NCBI GenBank assembly: GCA_027531145.1
Contig: JAPZRF010000003.1
Coordinates: forward strand, 1 to 64,000
Source of the DNA: Brevundimonas sp.
GTDB taxonomy: Bacteria > Pseudomonadota > Alphaproteobacteria > Caulobacterales > Caulobacteraceae
Direction: 5' to 3'
DNA: 64,000 nucleotides
Under the pieces are notes generated by a model that searched no databases, was not told where the DNA came from, and saw nothing but the letters and a program-made list of their open reading frames with translations. Positions 7,939-18,782 of the stretch are shown piece after piece; the stretch's first letter is position 1; the number at the start of each line of letters is the position of its first letter. A program made the position numbers and the translations under genes.

Positions 7939-9819
7939 ATGGACAAGCTCAAGATGCACAGCCCGAACCTGACGGACGAAAACGTGGCAAAGATCCGCGA
8001 TCTGTTTCCAGGCTGCGTCACGGAGGCGGCGGATGAGACGGGCAAGCTGCAGTTGGTGGTAGATTTTGATCAGCTGCGGCAGGAGCTGAGCGACCACATC
8101 GTCGAGGGTCCGCAGGAGCGCTATCGACTGGACTGGCCGGGCAAGCGCGAGGCGCTGGTTGCGGCCAATATGCCAATCGCCAAGACCCTTCGGCCGTCGA
8201 GGAACGAAAGTCGCGATTTTGATGGCACGCGGAACTTATTCATCGAGGGAGATAACCTCGACGCTTTGAAGATCCTTCAGGAGAGTTACCTTGGGACGGT
8301 AAAACTTATCTATATCGATCCACCTTACAACACAGGAAATGACTTTGTTTATGACGATGATTTTTCTGTTGATGCGAAATCGTATCTTGAGAGATCAAAT
8401 CAGGAAGATAGTAACGGAAATAGACTTGTCGCCAACACGTCATCCAATGGGAGATTTCACTCCGACTGGATGACAATGATTTACAGTCGACTAAAGCTTG
8501 CACGAAATCTTCTGAAAAATGATGGGGCCATTTGCATTAGCATAGATGACGGTGAAGTTGCGAACTTACGGAAAATCGCTGACGAGATATTTGGCGAGAG
8601 TAACTTCATGGCAAATATTGTATGGCAGAAAAAATATGCTGTTTCCAACGATGATCCCGGCATTGCGGACATGCATGATCATATACTTGTATATCGAAAG
8701 ACATCAGATTTCTCACGAAATTTCCTGCCGCGGTCTGACAAGCAGAACGAAAGATACTCAAACCCCGATAATGACGTCAGGGGGCCTTGGGCGTCTGACA
8801 ATTACATAAGCAATAACTCGAAGGCCGACCGGCCTACGCTTTACTATCCCATCGTTCATCCCAAAACGGGGCAGGAGGTGTGGCCGGGGGAAAATGCGTG
8901 GCGTTATTCACGAGACAAACACGAAAAGATGGCTGCGGAAGGCCGTCTCTACTGGGGCCCCAATCTTAGTTACGAGCGGCCGCGGATGAAGCGATATTTG
9001 AGCGAGGTCCAAGATGGTATTGTGCCCTCAACCTGGTGGCCATTTGTCGATTTTGGCCACAACAATGAGGGATCAAAAGAAGTAAATGATCTTTTTGGAA
9101 AGAAAAAGGTATTCACATTCCCTAAGCCAACTCGACTCTTAAAAGAAATAATCCGGATCGGTAGCTCTAATAATGATGTCGTTATGGACTTTTTCGCGGG
9201 GTCTGGCTCGACGGCTCATGCGGTGTTTAAGCTTTGTGCCGAGACAGGTGAAAATCGTCAGTTTATTCTGATACAGATGCCGGAGGAGGTCGAAGAAGAA
9301 TCTGAGGCAGCAAACTCAGGGTTAAAATCGATTGCAGAAATCGCCAAGGAACGCATCCGACTCGCAGGTCAGAAAGTGTTGGAAGGCGAGTGCCACCCCG
9401 GCTGGAACCGTGATGTGGGCTTTCGGGTGCTGAAGGTGGACACTTCGAACATGAAGGATGTGTTCTACCGTCCAGACGTGCTCGGCCAGAAAGACCTGAT
9501 CGACGCGGTGGAAAACACCAAAGCCGACCGCATTCCCGAGGACCTTCTGTTTCAGGTGTTGTTGGATTGGGGCGTTGACCTGACGCTACCCATCCGCCGG
9601 GAGGTGGTGCAAGGCAAGACGGTATTCTTCCTAGACGGCAACGCCCTAGTCGCATGCTTCGACACTGGCGTGACTGAAGAACTGGTTAAGGAGCTGGCCG
9701 GTCACGAGCCGCTGCGCATGGTCTTCCGCGACAACGGTTTTGTGTCGGACGCTGTCAAGATCAACGTTGAGCAGATCTTCCGCCAGCTTTCCCCCAACAC
9801 CGACATCAAGTCGATTTGA
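7939..9819 (+). CDS. mod: type III restriction-modification methyltransferase (Mod)
   Basis: A 626-residue beta-class adenine-N6 methyltransferase. The ATG at 7939, preceded by GAGGGGA, is preferred over the upstream frame. Catalytic motif [12 protein letters not shown] is at residues 127-136 and the AdoMet-binding [10 protein letters not shown] at about 419. The DPPY-before-FxGxG order is that of type III Mod, with the target-recognition domain between them. Mod sets sequence specificity and acts alone as a methylase or with Res as a nuclease. The stretch from about 8190 to 9380 is strikingly AT-rich compared with its flanks (20 of 60 G+C at 8341-8400 against 37 of 60 at 7981-8040). This suggests exchange of the specificity region. 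Confidence 0.95.
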   Translation: MDKLKMHSPNLTDENVAKIRDLFPGCVTEAADETGKLQLVVDFDQLRQELSDHIVEGPQERYRLDWPGKREALVAANMPIAKTLRPSRNESRDFDGTRNLFIEGDNLDALKILQESYLGTVKLIYIDPPYNTGNDFVYDDDFSVDAKSYLERSNQEDSNGNRLVANTSSNGRFHSDWMTMIYSRLKLARNLLKNDGAICISIDDGEVANLRKIADEIFGESNFMANIVWQKKYAVSNDDPGIADMHDHILVYRKTSDFSRNFLPRSDKQNERYSNPDNDVRGPWASDNYISNNSKADRPTLYYPIVHPKTGQEVWPGENAWRYSRDKHEKMAAEGRLYWGPNLSYERPRMKRYLSEVQDGIVPSTWWPFVDFGHNNEGSKEVNDLFGKKKVFTFPKPTRLLKEIIRIGSSNNDVVMDFFAGSGSTAHAVFKLCAETGENRQFILIQMPEEVEEESEAANSGLKSIAEIAKERIRLAGQKVLEGECHPGWNRDVGFRVLKVDTSNMKDVFYRPDVLGQKDLIDAVENTKADRIPEDLLFQVLLDWGVDLTLPIRREVVQGKTVFFLDGNALVACFDTGVTEELVKELAGHEPLRMVFRDNGFVSDAVKINVEQIFRQLSPNTDIKSI

Positions 9820-9830
9820 GGGGCCTTGGC

Positions 9831-12800
9831 ATGAAGTTCAAATTCAAGGTCCAGCCCTATCAGACTGACGCTGTGGAGGCAGTCGTCGACTGTTTTGCCG
9901 GACAACCGATGACAGGTGGCATCACCTATAGGATCGACCCGGGCCGCAAGGCGCAGACCAGCGCCTTCGAGGAAGGCTTCAAGAACGCCGACCTTCAGCT
10001 CACCGAGCCTCAGGTCCTGGCCAATATCAAGGACGTCCAGCGTCGCCAGAACCTGCCCATGTCGGACGGCCTGGTTGTCAGCGCGGGGTGCAAGTTCAAC
10101 CTCGACGTGGAGATGGAGACGGGAACAGGCAAAACCTATTGTTACATCAAGACCATGTTCGAGATGAACAAGCGCTTTGGCTGGTCCAAATTCATAATCA
10201 TGGTCCCCAGCATTGCGATCCGGGAGGGCGTTTACAAATCGCTCCAGATTACCGCGGACCACTTCGCCGAAAGCTACGGCAAGAAGGCGCGTTTCTTTAT
10301 CTACAATTCAAAGCAGCTCCACGAGCTAGAGAGCTTTTCGTCTGACGCCGGCATCAACGTCATGGTCATCAACATCCAGGCGTTCGCCGCCAGGGGTGCT
10401 GACAACCGCCGGATCTACGACGAGCTGGACGACTTTCAGTCCCGGCGGCCGATCGATGTGATCGCGAGCAACCGGCCGATCGTGATCCTGGATGAGCCGC
10501 AGAAGATGGAGGGTAAAGCGACGACGGAGTCGCTGCCGAAGTTCAAGCCGCTCATGATCCTGCGCTATTCGGCGACCCATAAGACCCAGCACAACGGGAT
10601 TCACCGTCTGGACGCGCTGGACGCCTATAACCAGAAGCTGGTGAAGAAGATCGCGGTGCGCGGCATCCAGACCCGCGGCCTGGCTGGCACCAATGCCTAC
10701 CTCTATCTCGAAGGGATCGACATCTCGAAAAAGGCGCCGGTCGCCCGCATCGAGCTGGAGGTCAAGCTCAAGACCGGCGAGATCAAGCGTCAGGTCCGCC
10801 GGCTGGAATTCCGCGACGACCTGTTAACGTTGTCCGGGGACCTCGATCAGTACCGTGGGTTCACCATCTCCCAGATCGACTACAACAACGACACTGTCGA
10901 ATTCACCAACGGTGTGATCCTGTCGGCCGGCGAGGCCACTGGTGACGTGTCCGAGCGGGATATCCGTCGCATCCAGATCCGGGAGACGATCAAGGCGCAT
11001 TTCGACAAGGAAAAGCAGCTCTTTTCCCAAGGGATCAAGGTGCTGTCCCTGTTCTTCATCGACGAGGTCGCCAAGTACCGCGACTACGATCAGGCGGACG
11101 AAAAGGGAGAGTATGCCCGCGTTTTCGAGGAGGAATATGAGCTCCTGAAGGCGGAATACCTGTCGGAGCTGGCGATCGACAACGAGGCCTATCGCAAGCA
11201 CCTGGCCGGTATCGACGCCACCAAGACCCACAACGGCTACTTCTCAATCGACAAGAAGACCAACCGGCTGAAGAATCCTGACGTCGGGGCGAAGTCCGTC
11301 GATTCCGACGACACGGATGCCTATGACCTGATCCTGAAGGACAAGGAGCGGCTGCTGTCCTTCGCCGAGGCGACCCGGTTCATCTTTTCCCACTCCGCGC
11401 TCCGCGAAGGGTGGGACAATCCAAACGTCTTCGTGATGTGCATGCTGAAGCACAGCGACAACATGATCTCGCGGCGCCAGGAAGTCGGCCGCGGGCTTCG
11501 CCTATCGGTCAACCAGGATGGCGATCGCATGGACCACCCTGCGGTGGTACACGACATCAACGTCCTGACTGTGGTGGCCAGCGAGAGCTACAAGGACTTT
11601 GTCGGGGGGCTCCAGAAGGAGATTGCCGATAGCCTGTCCTCGCGCCCGAGGAAGGCAACGGAGGCCTACTTCACCGGCAAGACGGTCGCGTCCGACAATG
11701 GTCAGGTCCAGATCACTCCGGCCCTTGCCAAGCAAATCTACCGGTATCTGGTGAAGAACGATTACACCGATGACACTGACCAGATCGCGGCTGGCTACCA
11801 TGAGGCCAAGACCGCAGGCACGCTGGCGGCGCTTCCGGACGAACTGAAGCCCTATGCCGATCAGGTCTTCCAGCTGATCGACAGTGTGTTCAGCGACGCC
11901 CAATTGCCAAAGGTTGAAGACGGCCGGAAGCCGAAGACCAATCCGCTGAACGCCAACTTCGACAAGAAGGAATTCCAGGAGCTCTGGGGCCGGATCAACC
12001 GCAAAGCCGTCTATCGGGTCGAGTTTGATTCCTCAGAGCTCGTTCGAAAATGCGTCGGTGCGCTCGATAGCCAGCTCCGGGTCACGCCGCTGCAGTACAC
12101 TGTCCAAACAGGCATTCAGAGCGACGAGATCACGGACGATCAGCTCAAAGCGGGCGACGGCTTCAAGGTCACCAATACGGCCACCGAGAGCGGCGGGTCC
12201 GTCTATTCGCAGGTGCAGTACGACCTGCTGGGCAAGGTCGCCGAAAACGCCCATCTCACCCGCCAGACCGTTGCGGAAATCCTGACCGGGATGGCGCCAA
12301 GCGTCTTTGCTCAGTTTCGCCAGAACCCCGAACACTTCATTGCCGAGGCGTCCCGGATCATCTCCGAGCAGAAGGCGACAATGGTCATTGAGCGCCTGGC
12401 CTATGACGGTGTCGAGGACCGATACGAGGTCGACATATTCACGGCCAACCAGTCAGGCCAGGACTTCTCCAAGGTCGGCTCGAAACTGAAAAACCATGTC
12501 TATGACTACGTCGTCACGGACTCGGATATCGAGCGGCGGTTCGTGGAGGAGCTTGATACGAGCGACGAGGTCGTCGTCTACGCGAAGCTCCCCCGCGGGT
12601 TCCTGATCCCGACCCCTGTCGGCGACTACAACCCGGATTGGGCGATCTCGTTCAAGGTCGGCAGCGTCAAGCACGTCTATTTCGTTGCTGAGACTAAGGG
12701 GACAATGTCTTCGCTCAAGCTGCGCGAGATCGAGTCCACCAAGATCGCCTGCGCGCGGAAGTTTTTCGATGAAATCGGGCAGCGCGCATCCGCCGACCCG

Positions 12801-12887
12801 GTTCGGTATGACGTCGTCACGGACTACGGAAAGCTGATGGAGGTCGTTGGTTTAAGCCGGTCAGCGTCGGCGGGACAGACGGCATGA
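9831..12887 (+). CDS. res: type III restriction enzyme helicase/nuclease subunit (Res)
   Basis: A 1018-residue SF2 translocase-endonuclease. ATG 9831 follows GAGGGG; an in-frame TTG at 9816 is less likely. It has a Q-like [10 protein letters not shown] at the N-terminus, Walker A ETGTGKT (about 97-103), the family-specific motif II DEPQ (about 220), motif III YSATHK (about 244-249) and motif VI-like [11 protein letters not shown]. The C-terminal PD-(D/E)xK nuclease has NPDW (about 933) and AETKG (about 952). Together with Mod it should cleave DNA after translocation between unmethylated sites. It is translationally close to Mod (11-base gap) and overlaps the GIY-YIG gene (ATGA). Confidence 0.94.
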   Translation: MKFKFKVQPYQTDAVEAVVDCFAGQPMTGGITYRIDPGRKAQTSAFEEGFKNADLQLTEPQVLANIKDVQRRQNLPMSDGLVVSAGCKFNLDVEMETGTGKTYCYIKTMFEMNKRFGWSKFIIMVPSIAIREGVYKSLQITADHFAESYGKKARFFIYNSKQLHELESFSSDAGINVMVINIQAFAARGADNRRIYDELDDFQSRRPIDVIASNRPIVILDEPQKMEGKATTESLPKFKPLMILRYSATHKTQHNGIHRLDALDAYNQKLVKKIAVRGIQTRGLAGTNAYLYLEGIDISKKAPVARIELEVKLKTGEIKRQVRRLEFRDDLLTLSGDLDQYRGFTISQIDYNNDTVEFTNGVILSAGEATGDVSERDIRRIQIRETIKAHFDKEKQLFSQGIKVLSLFFIDEVAKYRDYDQADEKGEYARVFEEEYELLKAEYLSELAIDNEAYRKHLAGIDATKTHNGYFSIDKKTNRLKNPDVGAKSVDSDDTDAYDLILKDKERLLSFAEATRFIFSHSALREGWDNPNVFVMCMLKHSDNMISRRQEVGRGLRLSVNQDGDRMDHPAVVHDINVLTVVASESYKDFVGGLQKEIADSLSSRPRKATEAYFTGKTVASDNGQVQITPALAKQIYRYLVKNDYTDDTDQIAAGYHEAKTAGTLAALPDELKPYADQVFQLIDSVFSDAQLPKVEDGRKPKTNPLNANFDKKEFQELWGRINRKAVYRVEFDSSELVRKCVGALDSQLRVTPLQYTVQTGIQSDEITDDQLKAGDGFKVTNTATESGGSVYSQVQYDLLGKVAENAHLTRQTVAEILTGMAPSVFAQFRQNPEHFIAEASRIISEQKATMVIERLAYDGVEDRYEVDIFTANQSGQDFSKVGSKLKNHVYDYVVTDSDIERRFVEELDTSDEVVVYAKLPRGFLIPTPVGDYNPDWAISFKVGSVKHVYFVAETKGTMSSLKLREIESTKIACARKFFDEIGQRASADPVRYDVVTDYGKLMEVVGLSRSASAGQTA

Positions 12888-13843
12888 GGCCTCGTTCAAT
12901 CAACATCTTCCTGCTCGACGGCGACCCCGATGGCATCCGGGTCGCTCAGATCTCGATGTCGACGATCCAGGCTATCGCCTTCCGCAAACTGCAGATGAAG
13001 CAGGTGCGCGGTACCTTTCCCGAGTTGGCGCGGCCGGGCGTCTACATGCTGCTCGGCTTTGACGAGACCCAGCCAGATCGGCTCCTAGCCTATATCGGCG
13101 AGTCCGAATGCGTGGCCGACCGGCTCCAGTACCACGCAGGCAACGACAAGGGGAAAGGCGGCAAGCCCTTCTGGGTCGAGACCATTGCGATGGTCAGCAA
13201 GGACGAGAACCTCACCAAGTCGCATGCCCGTTACGTTGAGGCACGCCTGATTGCAGACGCCGGCCTGAACCCTCGCTGGCAGCTGCAAAACACCCAGAAG
13301 GCCGGCGAGGAGGGCAAACTCCCGCTGCCCGACCGCGCGGCGATGGAGGAGTTCATCGATCAGACCAAGACCCTGGTCGGGGCGCTGGGTTGCGATTTGT
13401 TCAAGGTCGTTTCGGGGGACATTTCCAGCCAACCTAAGAGCGCCAGCCCAGCTCCGGCCTGGACGGAAAGCGTGTTGTTCGAGTTCAGGGGCCAAGGCTT
13501 CGCTGGGCAGATGTTGGTGACGCCCAGCGGCGAAATCGTCGTCAAGAATGGGTCTAAGGCCAGGCTGAAGACCACCCCAACCATCCCCAAGGGCACGGTA
13601 GCGCTTCGGGCGGATCTGGTCGCCAGCGGCATTTTGCTGGAGCAGGACGATGCCTTGGTGTTCACCTCGGACTACATCTTTTCATCGGTCTCATCGGCCG
13701 CGGCGGCGGTGACCGGGGCCAGCGCCAATGGGCGCGTTTCCTGGCGCCTGCCCGACGGCCGAACCTATGCGGAATGGGAGGAAGGACAAAACGCCTCCCC
13801 TATCCCTATTGAGGACGAGGAACTGACTGGCGGAGCGATCTAG
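12884..13843 (+). CDS. GIY-YIG nuclease with C-terminal DUF4357
   Basis: A 319-residue protein starting at ATG 12884, overlapping the Res stop. The GIY-YIG core shows GVYMLLG (about 47-53) and AYIGESE (about 66-72), and a downstream RYVEARLI supplies the metal-binding Glu. The C-terminal part (about 190-300) ends with the DUF4357-like block [18 protein letters not shown], then [10 protein letters not shown]. It is the last gene of the restriction operon and could act as a second effector nuclease or restrict modified DNA (inference). Its stop codon lies in a hairpin shared with the convergent prophage gene. Confidence 0.85.
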   Translation: MRPRSINIFLLDGDPDGIRVAQISMSTIQAIAFRKLQMKQVRGTFPELARPGVYMLLGFDETQPDRLLAYIGESECVADRLQYHAGNDKGKGGKPFWVETIAMVSKDENLTKSHARYVEARLIADAGLNPRWQLQNTQKAGEEGKLPLPDRAAMEEFIDQTKTLVGALGCDLFKVVSGDISSQPKSASPAPAWTESVLFEFRGQGFAGQMLVTPSGEIVVKNGSKARLKTTPTIPKGTVALRADLVASGILLEQDDALVFTSDYIFSSVSSAAAAVTGASANGRVSWRLPDGRTYAEWEEGQNASPIPIEDEELTGGAI

Positions 13844-13862
13844 GCGGCCAGAAGGCCTAGAT
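13838..13862. terminator. hairpin shared by two convergent stop codons
   Basis: ATCTAGGC (13838-13845), a 9-base loop, then GCCTAGAT (13855-13862). Each arm contains the ATC-TAG (Ile-stop) end of one of the two convergent genes. There is no clear T-tract, so termination is plausible but not proven. It leaves essentially no room for an attachment site at this junction. Confidence 0.55.
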
Positions 13863-15221
13863 GCTGGTCTTGGTGAATGTGGTGCTCCCCAGAGCGACCG
13901 TTGCCGCCACCGATCCCGCCGTCAGCGTGCGCGTTGCGCTGGTCAGCGCGCGCGTGAGTCCGGTCAGCGTCCCGGCCGATAGGGTCACCGACCCGGCTGC
14001 GCCTGTGAATTCGCCCCAGGCCCCGGTCTTCGATCCGTCGAGCGGCAGCTTGAATATGCTGCTGGCCATTACCATCGACCCGTTCTTGATCATGATCCAT
14101 TCCTGGGCGTTGAAAACCAGCCCGCCGCCGGCGACCTTGGCCCCGGTGATCTCGACCCAGAACCCGGCCAGGGTGGATATCTGCAGGCTCCAGACCAGAT
14201 TGCCCGAGCCGTCGATCTTGGCCACGAACCCGGTCGAGTCCGCGTAGTTGTTTCCGACCAGATAGACATTGCCACCCGTGTCGGCCGTGATGTCCCGCGG
14301 ATAGAAATTGGCCGGCAGCTGCACCTGCCAGAGCAGATTGCCGCTGGTGTCGTAGTTGGCGACGATCGCGTTTCCGGTGGCCGTGCCGTAGCCCAGGATC
14401 ACCGGATTGCCCGCGGCATTGAAGGTGATCGAGATGCCGCTATCGGCCGATGAGGTTCCCAGCGACCGCTGCCAGGCAAGGGTTCCCGCCGTGTTGTATT
14501 TGGCGATCAGGATGTCCTGGCCGCCCATGCCGCCGGCGCTGGCGGTGGTCCCGACGAAATAGATATTGCCGCTGGCGTCGACCACCACCCGGATCGCGGA
14601 GTCCGCGCCAGATCCACCGAGCGATCGCTGCCACTGGAACGTGCCGGCGCTGTTCCATTTGGCGATCAGGGCGTCGCCAGCGCCCGCGCCCTGGCTGAGG
14701 GTCTGGCCGACCATGTAGACGTCGGTCGCGGTTGCATCGACGTCGTAGCCGTACTCGGCATTGCCAGTGGCATCGAGGCTGCGGGTCCAGAGGAGATTGC
14801 CGTTGGTATCGAGGCGGGCGACGTAGGAACCATAGTTTGAGCCCGACACGATCCAGTAGCCGGCCAAATGGACGGTGCCATCGTCCATCGCCTTGCCGGC
14901 CATGATCGTCCGGTTGATGGTCCTTTGCCATTGCAGGACGCCGTCGGCGTTGAACTTGGCGATCAGCGAATAACCGAACGCATAGATGTTGCCGGCGCTG
15001 TCGGTCCCGAACGACTGGATGGTCTCGAGCGAGCCACAGGCGACATACCAGTAGCTGGTGGCCGACTTGCCATAGAGGTTCGACAGCGAGATCGGACCGG
15101 AAGCGACGCCGGCCAGACCGCGGACCGCGGCCTCGCCAAGGGATGTGGTCGCAGACGCGCTGCGCCCCAGCTCCACGGATACATTCGACAGCGAGATCGC
15201 GCCGGACGACTGCAGGGTCAT
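13857..15221 (-). CDS. phage tail-tip beta-propeller protein
   Basis: A 454-residue protein and the last gene of the late operon. Residues 1-50 carry the short phage tail motif ISLSNLYGKS. Residues about 55-370 hold SBBP-like beta-propeller repeats, seen as repeated GNIYFVG, DILIAKYNTAGTLAWQRSLG and related blades of about 45-50 residues. The C-terminus is Thr/Ser/Ala-rich. It is probably a receptor-binding or decoration protein at the tail tip. It starts inside the S74 fibre stop (ATGA). Confidence 0.72.
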   Translation of the reverse strand: MTLQSSGAISLSNVSVELGRSASATTSLGEAAVRGLAGVASGPISLSNLYGKSATSYWYVACGSLETIQSFGTDSAGNIYAFGYSLIAKFNADGVLQWQRTINRTIMAGKAMDDGTVHLAGYWIVSGSNYGSYVARLDTNGNLLWTRSLDATGNAEYGYDVDATATDVYMVGQTLSQGAGAGDALIAKWNSAGTFQWQRSLGGSGADSAIRVVVDASGNIYFVGTTASAGGMGGQDILIAKYNTAGTLAWQRSLGTSSADSGISITFNAAGNPVILGYGTATGNAIVANYDTSGNLLWQVQLPANFYPRDITADTGGNVYLVGNNYADSTGFVAKIDGSGNLVWSLQISTLAGFWVEITGAKVAGGGLVFNAQEWIMIKNGSMVMASSIFKLPLDGSKTGAWGEFTGAAGSVTLSAGTLTGLTRALTSATRTLTAGSVAATVALGSTTFTKTSI

Positions 15222-15769
15222 GGGCGCGGCTCGAGCGTCTCGACCCTGGCGGCCAGCTCTTTCACGGCCTCGATCAGCACCCCGACCAGATTGCCATAAG
15301 CGACCGAGAGCAGGCCTTCCGGGTTCTCCGCGACCAGCTCAGGCGTCACCGCGCGCAGTTCCTGGGCGATGACTCCGATGCCTGCCGCGCCGGTGTCCAG
15401 GCGCTGATACCGGACCCCGCGCATCTGCCGCACCAGCTCCAGCGCACCGGCGATGGCGGCCACATCGGTCTTCAATCTCGCATCGGAATAGGCTGTCACG
15501 TCGCCAGTCGCCGTGATCGACCCGGCCACCGAGATCGCACCAGTGAAGCTCTCGCCCGCCTTGTTGGCCGGGGTGTAGCCGAGCGCCGCGATAACCCCAC
15601 CAGACGTGATCGCGCCGATCTCAACCACGGTCTCGGTCCCCGAGACGTTCTTCTTGAGGTACAGCTTGCCGTCATAGGTGTTGATGGCGAGCTCGCCGAG
15701 CGACAGGGCAGCCGTCGTCGGAACCACGCCCGCAGCTGTCGATCGTTTGTGGCGCAGGGTGTTGGGCAT
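15218..15769 (-). CDS. tail fibre with S74 intramolecular chaperone domain
   Basis: A 183-residue protein. Residues about 85-183 are a peptidase S74 chaperone: AYSDARLKTDVAAI (self-cleavage normally before the Ser of SDxRLK), IGVIAQELRAVTPELV, then AYGNLVGVLIEAVKEL. S74 domains trimerise the upstream fibre and then cut themselves off. The N-terminus (NTLRHKRSTAAGVVPTTAAL) is a tail-fibre phage adaptor motif shared with the next fibre gene. It overlaps that gene's stop by one base. Confidence 0.85.
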   Translation of the reverse strand: MPNTLRHKRSTAAGVVPTTAALSLGELAINTYDGKLYLKKNVSGTETVVEIGAITSGGVIAALGYTPANKAGESFTGAISVAGSITATGDVTAYSDARLKTDVAAIAGALELVRQMRGVRYQRLDTGAAGIGVIAQELRAVTPELVAENPEGLLSVAYGNLVGVLIEAVKELAARVETLEPRP

Positions 15770-17310
15770 CAGAAGGTGCCGCCATCCAGGGTGATGTTGT
15801 CGATCGTGCCGCCAGTGATGGCGACATTGCTGGCAGCCTGGCTGGCGATGGTGCCCAGCCCAGTGATGTCGGTGCTGGGGATGGTGGCCGAGGCCGTGAA
15901 CGCAGCAGCGCCCGCGCCCTTGATGTAACCGGTCAGGGTCGTGGCCCCGGTGCCGCCCTTGGCGACGCCCAGCGTGCCGCCGATGTTGTTATGGGTGAGA
16001 TTGGCCTCGTTCACATCGAGGGTGGGGTTGCCTGCGATGCCGTCTCCATTGGTGACGGTCAGCTTGGCAGAGCCCGCCGTCAGGGTGCGCCCGGTGACGG
16101 TGTCGGCCGCGGTGCGCGCGACCAGGCCGCTGGTGGCGAGGTTATGCAGCGCCAGAGCCTGACCGCTCAGGGCGATGCTGTCGGCGCTGACCGCGATCCC
16201 CGTGCCAGCGCCGACATCGATGCTGTTGCCGGTCTTGGTCAGGCCCGCGCCGGCCACCACCTGACCTGCGCCATTGAACTGGACGAAGGCGATGGCGGTG
16301 GTTCCCAGTGTGCCGCCGCTATCGGCAGTGCAAAGGAAGCCGACGTCAGCGTTGATCGTGCCCTGCTCGACGAACAGATAGGCCGACACATGCTCGTCCC
16401 AGGTCGATAGATCGACCGCCCGGGCCCAGGTGCTGGCGGCGACAACATAGACACCGTTCTGGCCCGGCGTGGTCTGGTCCTTGACCAGCACCCGGTCGCC
16501 GGCGATCAGCGCTACGCCGTCGATGGTCATGGTGCCGGTCAGGGCTGCGATGTTGCCGGTCGAGGCGGCCCTGACCGAAGCCTTGGGATCGAGCCCCTGA
16601 ACCGTCAGGTCGACATAGTTCTTGGTCGCCGCGTCCTGGGCTGCGGTCGGCTCGGCAAGGCCGGTCAGCCGCTGGGCGTTCATGGCGACAGACGCCGTGG
16701 GCGCTGCCAGCTGATCGAGCCGGTTGGCGCGCACCCGTGCGTCGGTGAAATAGAGGTTTGCGCCCTCAGCCACGTCGGCGGTGGTCAGGGTAATGGTGCC
16801 GGTGCGGCCAGCCACGGAGGCCACCGGGAAGCTGATGGCGACGCCGGCCGCCAGCGTCACCCGGCCCTTGGCATCGACCGTGATCTGCGGGACCTGAGTG
16901 GCCGAGCCATAGGAACCGGCGGTCGCGCCGCTATTGGCGAGGGTCGCCGCGATGGTGGCGTTGGCCGATCCATCAAAGGTGGCTGAACCAGCGACGTCCC
17001 CTGACAGGGCCAGGGACCGGGCCGTCACCAGCTTGGTGGCAGTGGCCGCATTGCCGGTGATCGAGCCGCCAATGGTGCTGGAGAAGGTCTTGATGCCGGC
17101 GACCGTCTGATCCCCGGCCAAACCGACAAAAGCGCCCGGGCCACCAATCGCAATGACCGACGTCGCCGTGCCGCCAGCGCCGCCAGTGCCAGTGCCATAG
17201 TAAAGGGTGTTGTCCTGCTCGTTGAAGGCAAGCTCGGCATTGGCCAGCGAAGCGGGCGCTCCGGCTGAGCCACCCGAGGCGCGGCGTTTGATGCGAAGAG
17301 TATTGGCCAT
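15769..17310 (-). CDS. long tail fibre protein
   Basis: A 513-residue fibre. The N-terminus ([20 protein letters not shown]) is the adaptor also seen in the S74 fibre. The body is Ala/Thr/Gly/Val-rich with beta-helical fibre features: [25 protein letters not shown], a DAKGRVT block and a phage [20 protein letters not shown] module (about 220-240), followed by an adhesin-like GVYVV. The likely role is host adsorption. It lies between the collagen-like and S74 proteins in the late operon. Confidence 0.8.
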   Translation of the reverse strand: MANTLRIKRRASGGSAGAPASLANAELAFNEQDNTLYYGTGTGGAGGTATSVIAIGGPGAFVGLAGDQTVAGIKTFSSTIGGSITGNAATATKLVTARSLALSGDVAGSATFDGSANATIAATLANSGATAGSYGSATQVPQITVDAKGRVTLAAGVAISFPVASVAGRTGTITLTTADVAEGANLYFTDARVRANRLDQLAAPTASVAMNAQRLTGLAEPTAAQDAATKNYVDLTVQGLDPKASVRAASTGNIAALTGTMTIDGVALIAGDRVLVKDQTTPGQNGVYVVAASTWARAVDLSTWDEHVSAYLFVEQGTINADVGFLCTADSGGTLGTTAIAFVQFNGAGQVVAGAGLTKTGNSIDVGAGTGIAVSADSIALSGQALALHNLATSGLVARTAADTVTGRTLTAGSAKLTVTNGDGIAGNPTLDVNEANLTHNNIGGTLGVAKGGTGATTLTGYIKGAGAAAFTASATIPSTDITGLGTIASQAASNVAITGGTIDNITLDGGTF

Positions 17311-17604
17311 CTAGAAATTTCCTCCGTCGACCAGCCCGGTCGCGTTTGAGTTGGTCCATCGGTTCTGGGGGGCGGTGAACATCAGCACGTCGCCGGCCGC
17401 GGGGGCCGAGACGGTGACATCGCCAAGTTGGGTGAGCGTGGTGGCCGGTGTTGCAGGCCCTTGCGGTCCCGCCGGCCCTTGGGGGCCTGTGGGGCCTGCG
17501 GGCCCGGCGATGCCCTGTCCTTCGATGAGGAGGGTCAGGGCGCCGTCTTCGGTTTCAACGACGAGGGACTGGACCGTCTCCAGGATCTGGAGCGCGGCGG
17601 TCAT
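17311..17604 (-). CDS. small collagen-like tail protein
   Basis: A 97-residue protein with about six Gly-X-Y triplets (GPAGPTGPQGPAGPQGP, about residues 33-49) between a beta-rich N-terminal part and a C-terminal part (TQLGDVTVSAPAAGDVLMF) often found as a fibre adaptor. Collagen repeats in phage tail proteins form trimeric stalks. It overlaps the stop of the upstream gene and ends one base before the long fibre gene. Confidence 0.75.
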   Translation of the reverse strand: MTAALQILETVQSLVVETEDGALTLLIEGQGIAGPAGPTGPQGPAGPQGPATPATTLTQLGDVTVSAPAAGDVLMFTAPQNRWTNSNATGLVDGGNF

Positions 17605-17912
17605 TCGACATCAAACGTGAGGGTCGGCAGGACCTCACGCTCCCCGCTGGCGTTCTCAAGCCCGAGCGTCAGCCAGACCCGGCCAAGCCCGCGGTTGAGA
17701 GCGGCGGTCTGCTCGTCGGTCCAGAGAATCTGGATCTGGCCGAGGCTGGCCGGCGTCAGGATCGAGACTGCAGGCGCGGCGATATTACCGCTCTGGTCGA
17801 TGATGATCAGCGACAGGCCGGAGAGGTTCCGGACGATGCCCGCCGGCTGATCGGTGAAATAGGTCGCGCGCAGGCGCTTGGTGCCGCCGCGGCGGATCGT
17901 CAGCCTGGTCAT
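17601..17912 (-). CDS. hypothetical phage tail-region protein
   Basis: A 103-residue protein; ATG 17912 with AAGGTG upstream is chosen over a longer frame that would run into the holin gene. It starts MTRLTIRRGGTKRLRATYF and is beta-strand-rich (LSLIIIDQSG, VWLTLGLENASG). It probably belongs to the fibre or baseplate assembly, judging by its place between lysis and fibre genes. I do not recognise a named family. Confidence 0.65.
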   Translation of the reverse strand: MTRLTIRRGGTKRLRATYFTDQPAGIVRNLSGLSLIIIDQSGNIAAPAVSILTPASLGQIQILWTDEQTAALNRGLGRVWLTLGLENASGEREVLPTLTFDVE

Positions 17913-17970
17913 GCCTGCACCTTTTCGGAAATGAGGGCTGGCGCAGACCACAAGGCCTGCGCCAGGGAGA

Positions 17971-18165
17971 TCAGCCGATGCGAGCGCGGGCGGTCTTGCG
18001 AAACACCACCCCGCCAATACCGGTGATGGCCAGGACCACGGTCAGCACGTCGGCCTGGCTCAGGCCCTCAGGGAGCAGGCCAAGCGTGCCGGCCACGCCC
18101 CAGGCGCTGCCGATCAGGCCGGTCCAGATGGCCTTGGAGGTCCACCAGGGTTTGAGATCGTCCAT
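17971..18165 (-). CDS. holin-like small membrane protein
   Basis: A 64-residue protein with two hydrophobic segments (about 14-33, WTGLIGSAWGVAGTLGLLP, and about 40-56, VLTVVLAITGIGGVVF) and a basic C-terminus (RKTARARIG). This is the topology of small class II phage holins. It lies directly downstream of the endolysin gene, which supports a lysis role. Confidence 0.7.
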   Translation of the reverse strand: MDDLKPWWTSKAIWTGLIGSAWGVAGTLGLLPEGLSQADVLTVVLAITGIGGVVFRKTARARIG

Positions 18166-18230
18166 GTCGTTTCTCCATAAAAAATGCCCGCAAAAGCGCG
18201 GGCGGTTGGGAACAGTGATGAGGGTCGAGA

Positions 18231-18767
18231 TCAGGCTTCGTTGGTCGAGATCGCGCCTGAGGCAGCGAGGTGAATGGGCGCTACGCTGGCGGGCTGGACC
18301 CGGTAGATCGGCCGGCGGATGGCGATGCAGCGGGTCCTGGCGATGCGGGTGATGCTGACCGCGTCAGACTGATTGCCGCCCAGCACATGGAAGGCTGTCT
18401 CGTCCTCGCCGACATTGAGGCCGACATGACCTCCGCCCTTGGCCCGGGAAAACACCAGCACATCGCCCAGCGCCGCTTGCGGTGAGGCAATGCCAAACCG
18501 GCTCCAGCTTCGGGCCCACAGCGGCTTGGCCGGCGCGGCCTTGCCGGCGCGTTTGGCGATCAGCGCCATGAAGAGGCCGCACCAGGGCACGGCGTCGGAT
18601 GAATAGGCCTTCGAGAGCCCGGCCTCTTTGGCCCAGTCCAGAATGACCGGGTTGTCGGCCGAGCCCGGCGTCTCGATCGTGCCGTAGAGCTGGCAGGCGG
18701 CGGCCACCATCCTGGGCAGCGGGCGCACCTCGTCGATCCAGCGATAGGCTGGAGGAAGCTGGGGCAT
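18231..18767 (-). CDS. endolysin, TIGR02594/CHAP-like cysteine hydrolase
   Basis: A 178-residue protein. The family pattern is visible: a helical N-terminus (PPAYRWIDEV), VPWCGLFMALIAKRAG (catalytic Cys at about residue 63), GDVLVFSRAKGGGHVGL (catalytic His at about 115) and VLGGNQSDAVSI. These proteins cleave peptidoglycan. There is no signal peptide, so release would depend on the adjacent holin-like proteins. Confidence 0.85.
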   Translation of the reverse strand: MPQLPPAYRWIDEVRPLPRMVAAACQLYGTIETPGSADNPVILDWAKEAGLSKAYSSDAVPWCGLFMALIAKRAGKAAPAKPLWARSWSRFGIASPQAALGDVLVFSRAKGGGHVGLNVGEDETAFHVLGGNQSDAVSITRIARTRCIAIRRPIYRVQPASVAPIHLAASGAISTNEA

Positions 18768-18782
18768 CGATGTCTCCGGAGG

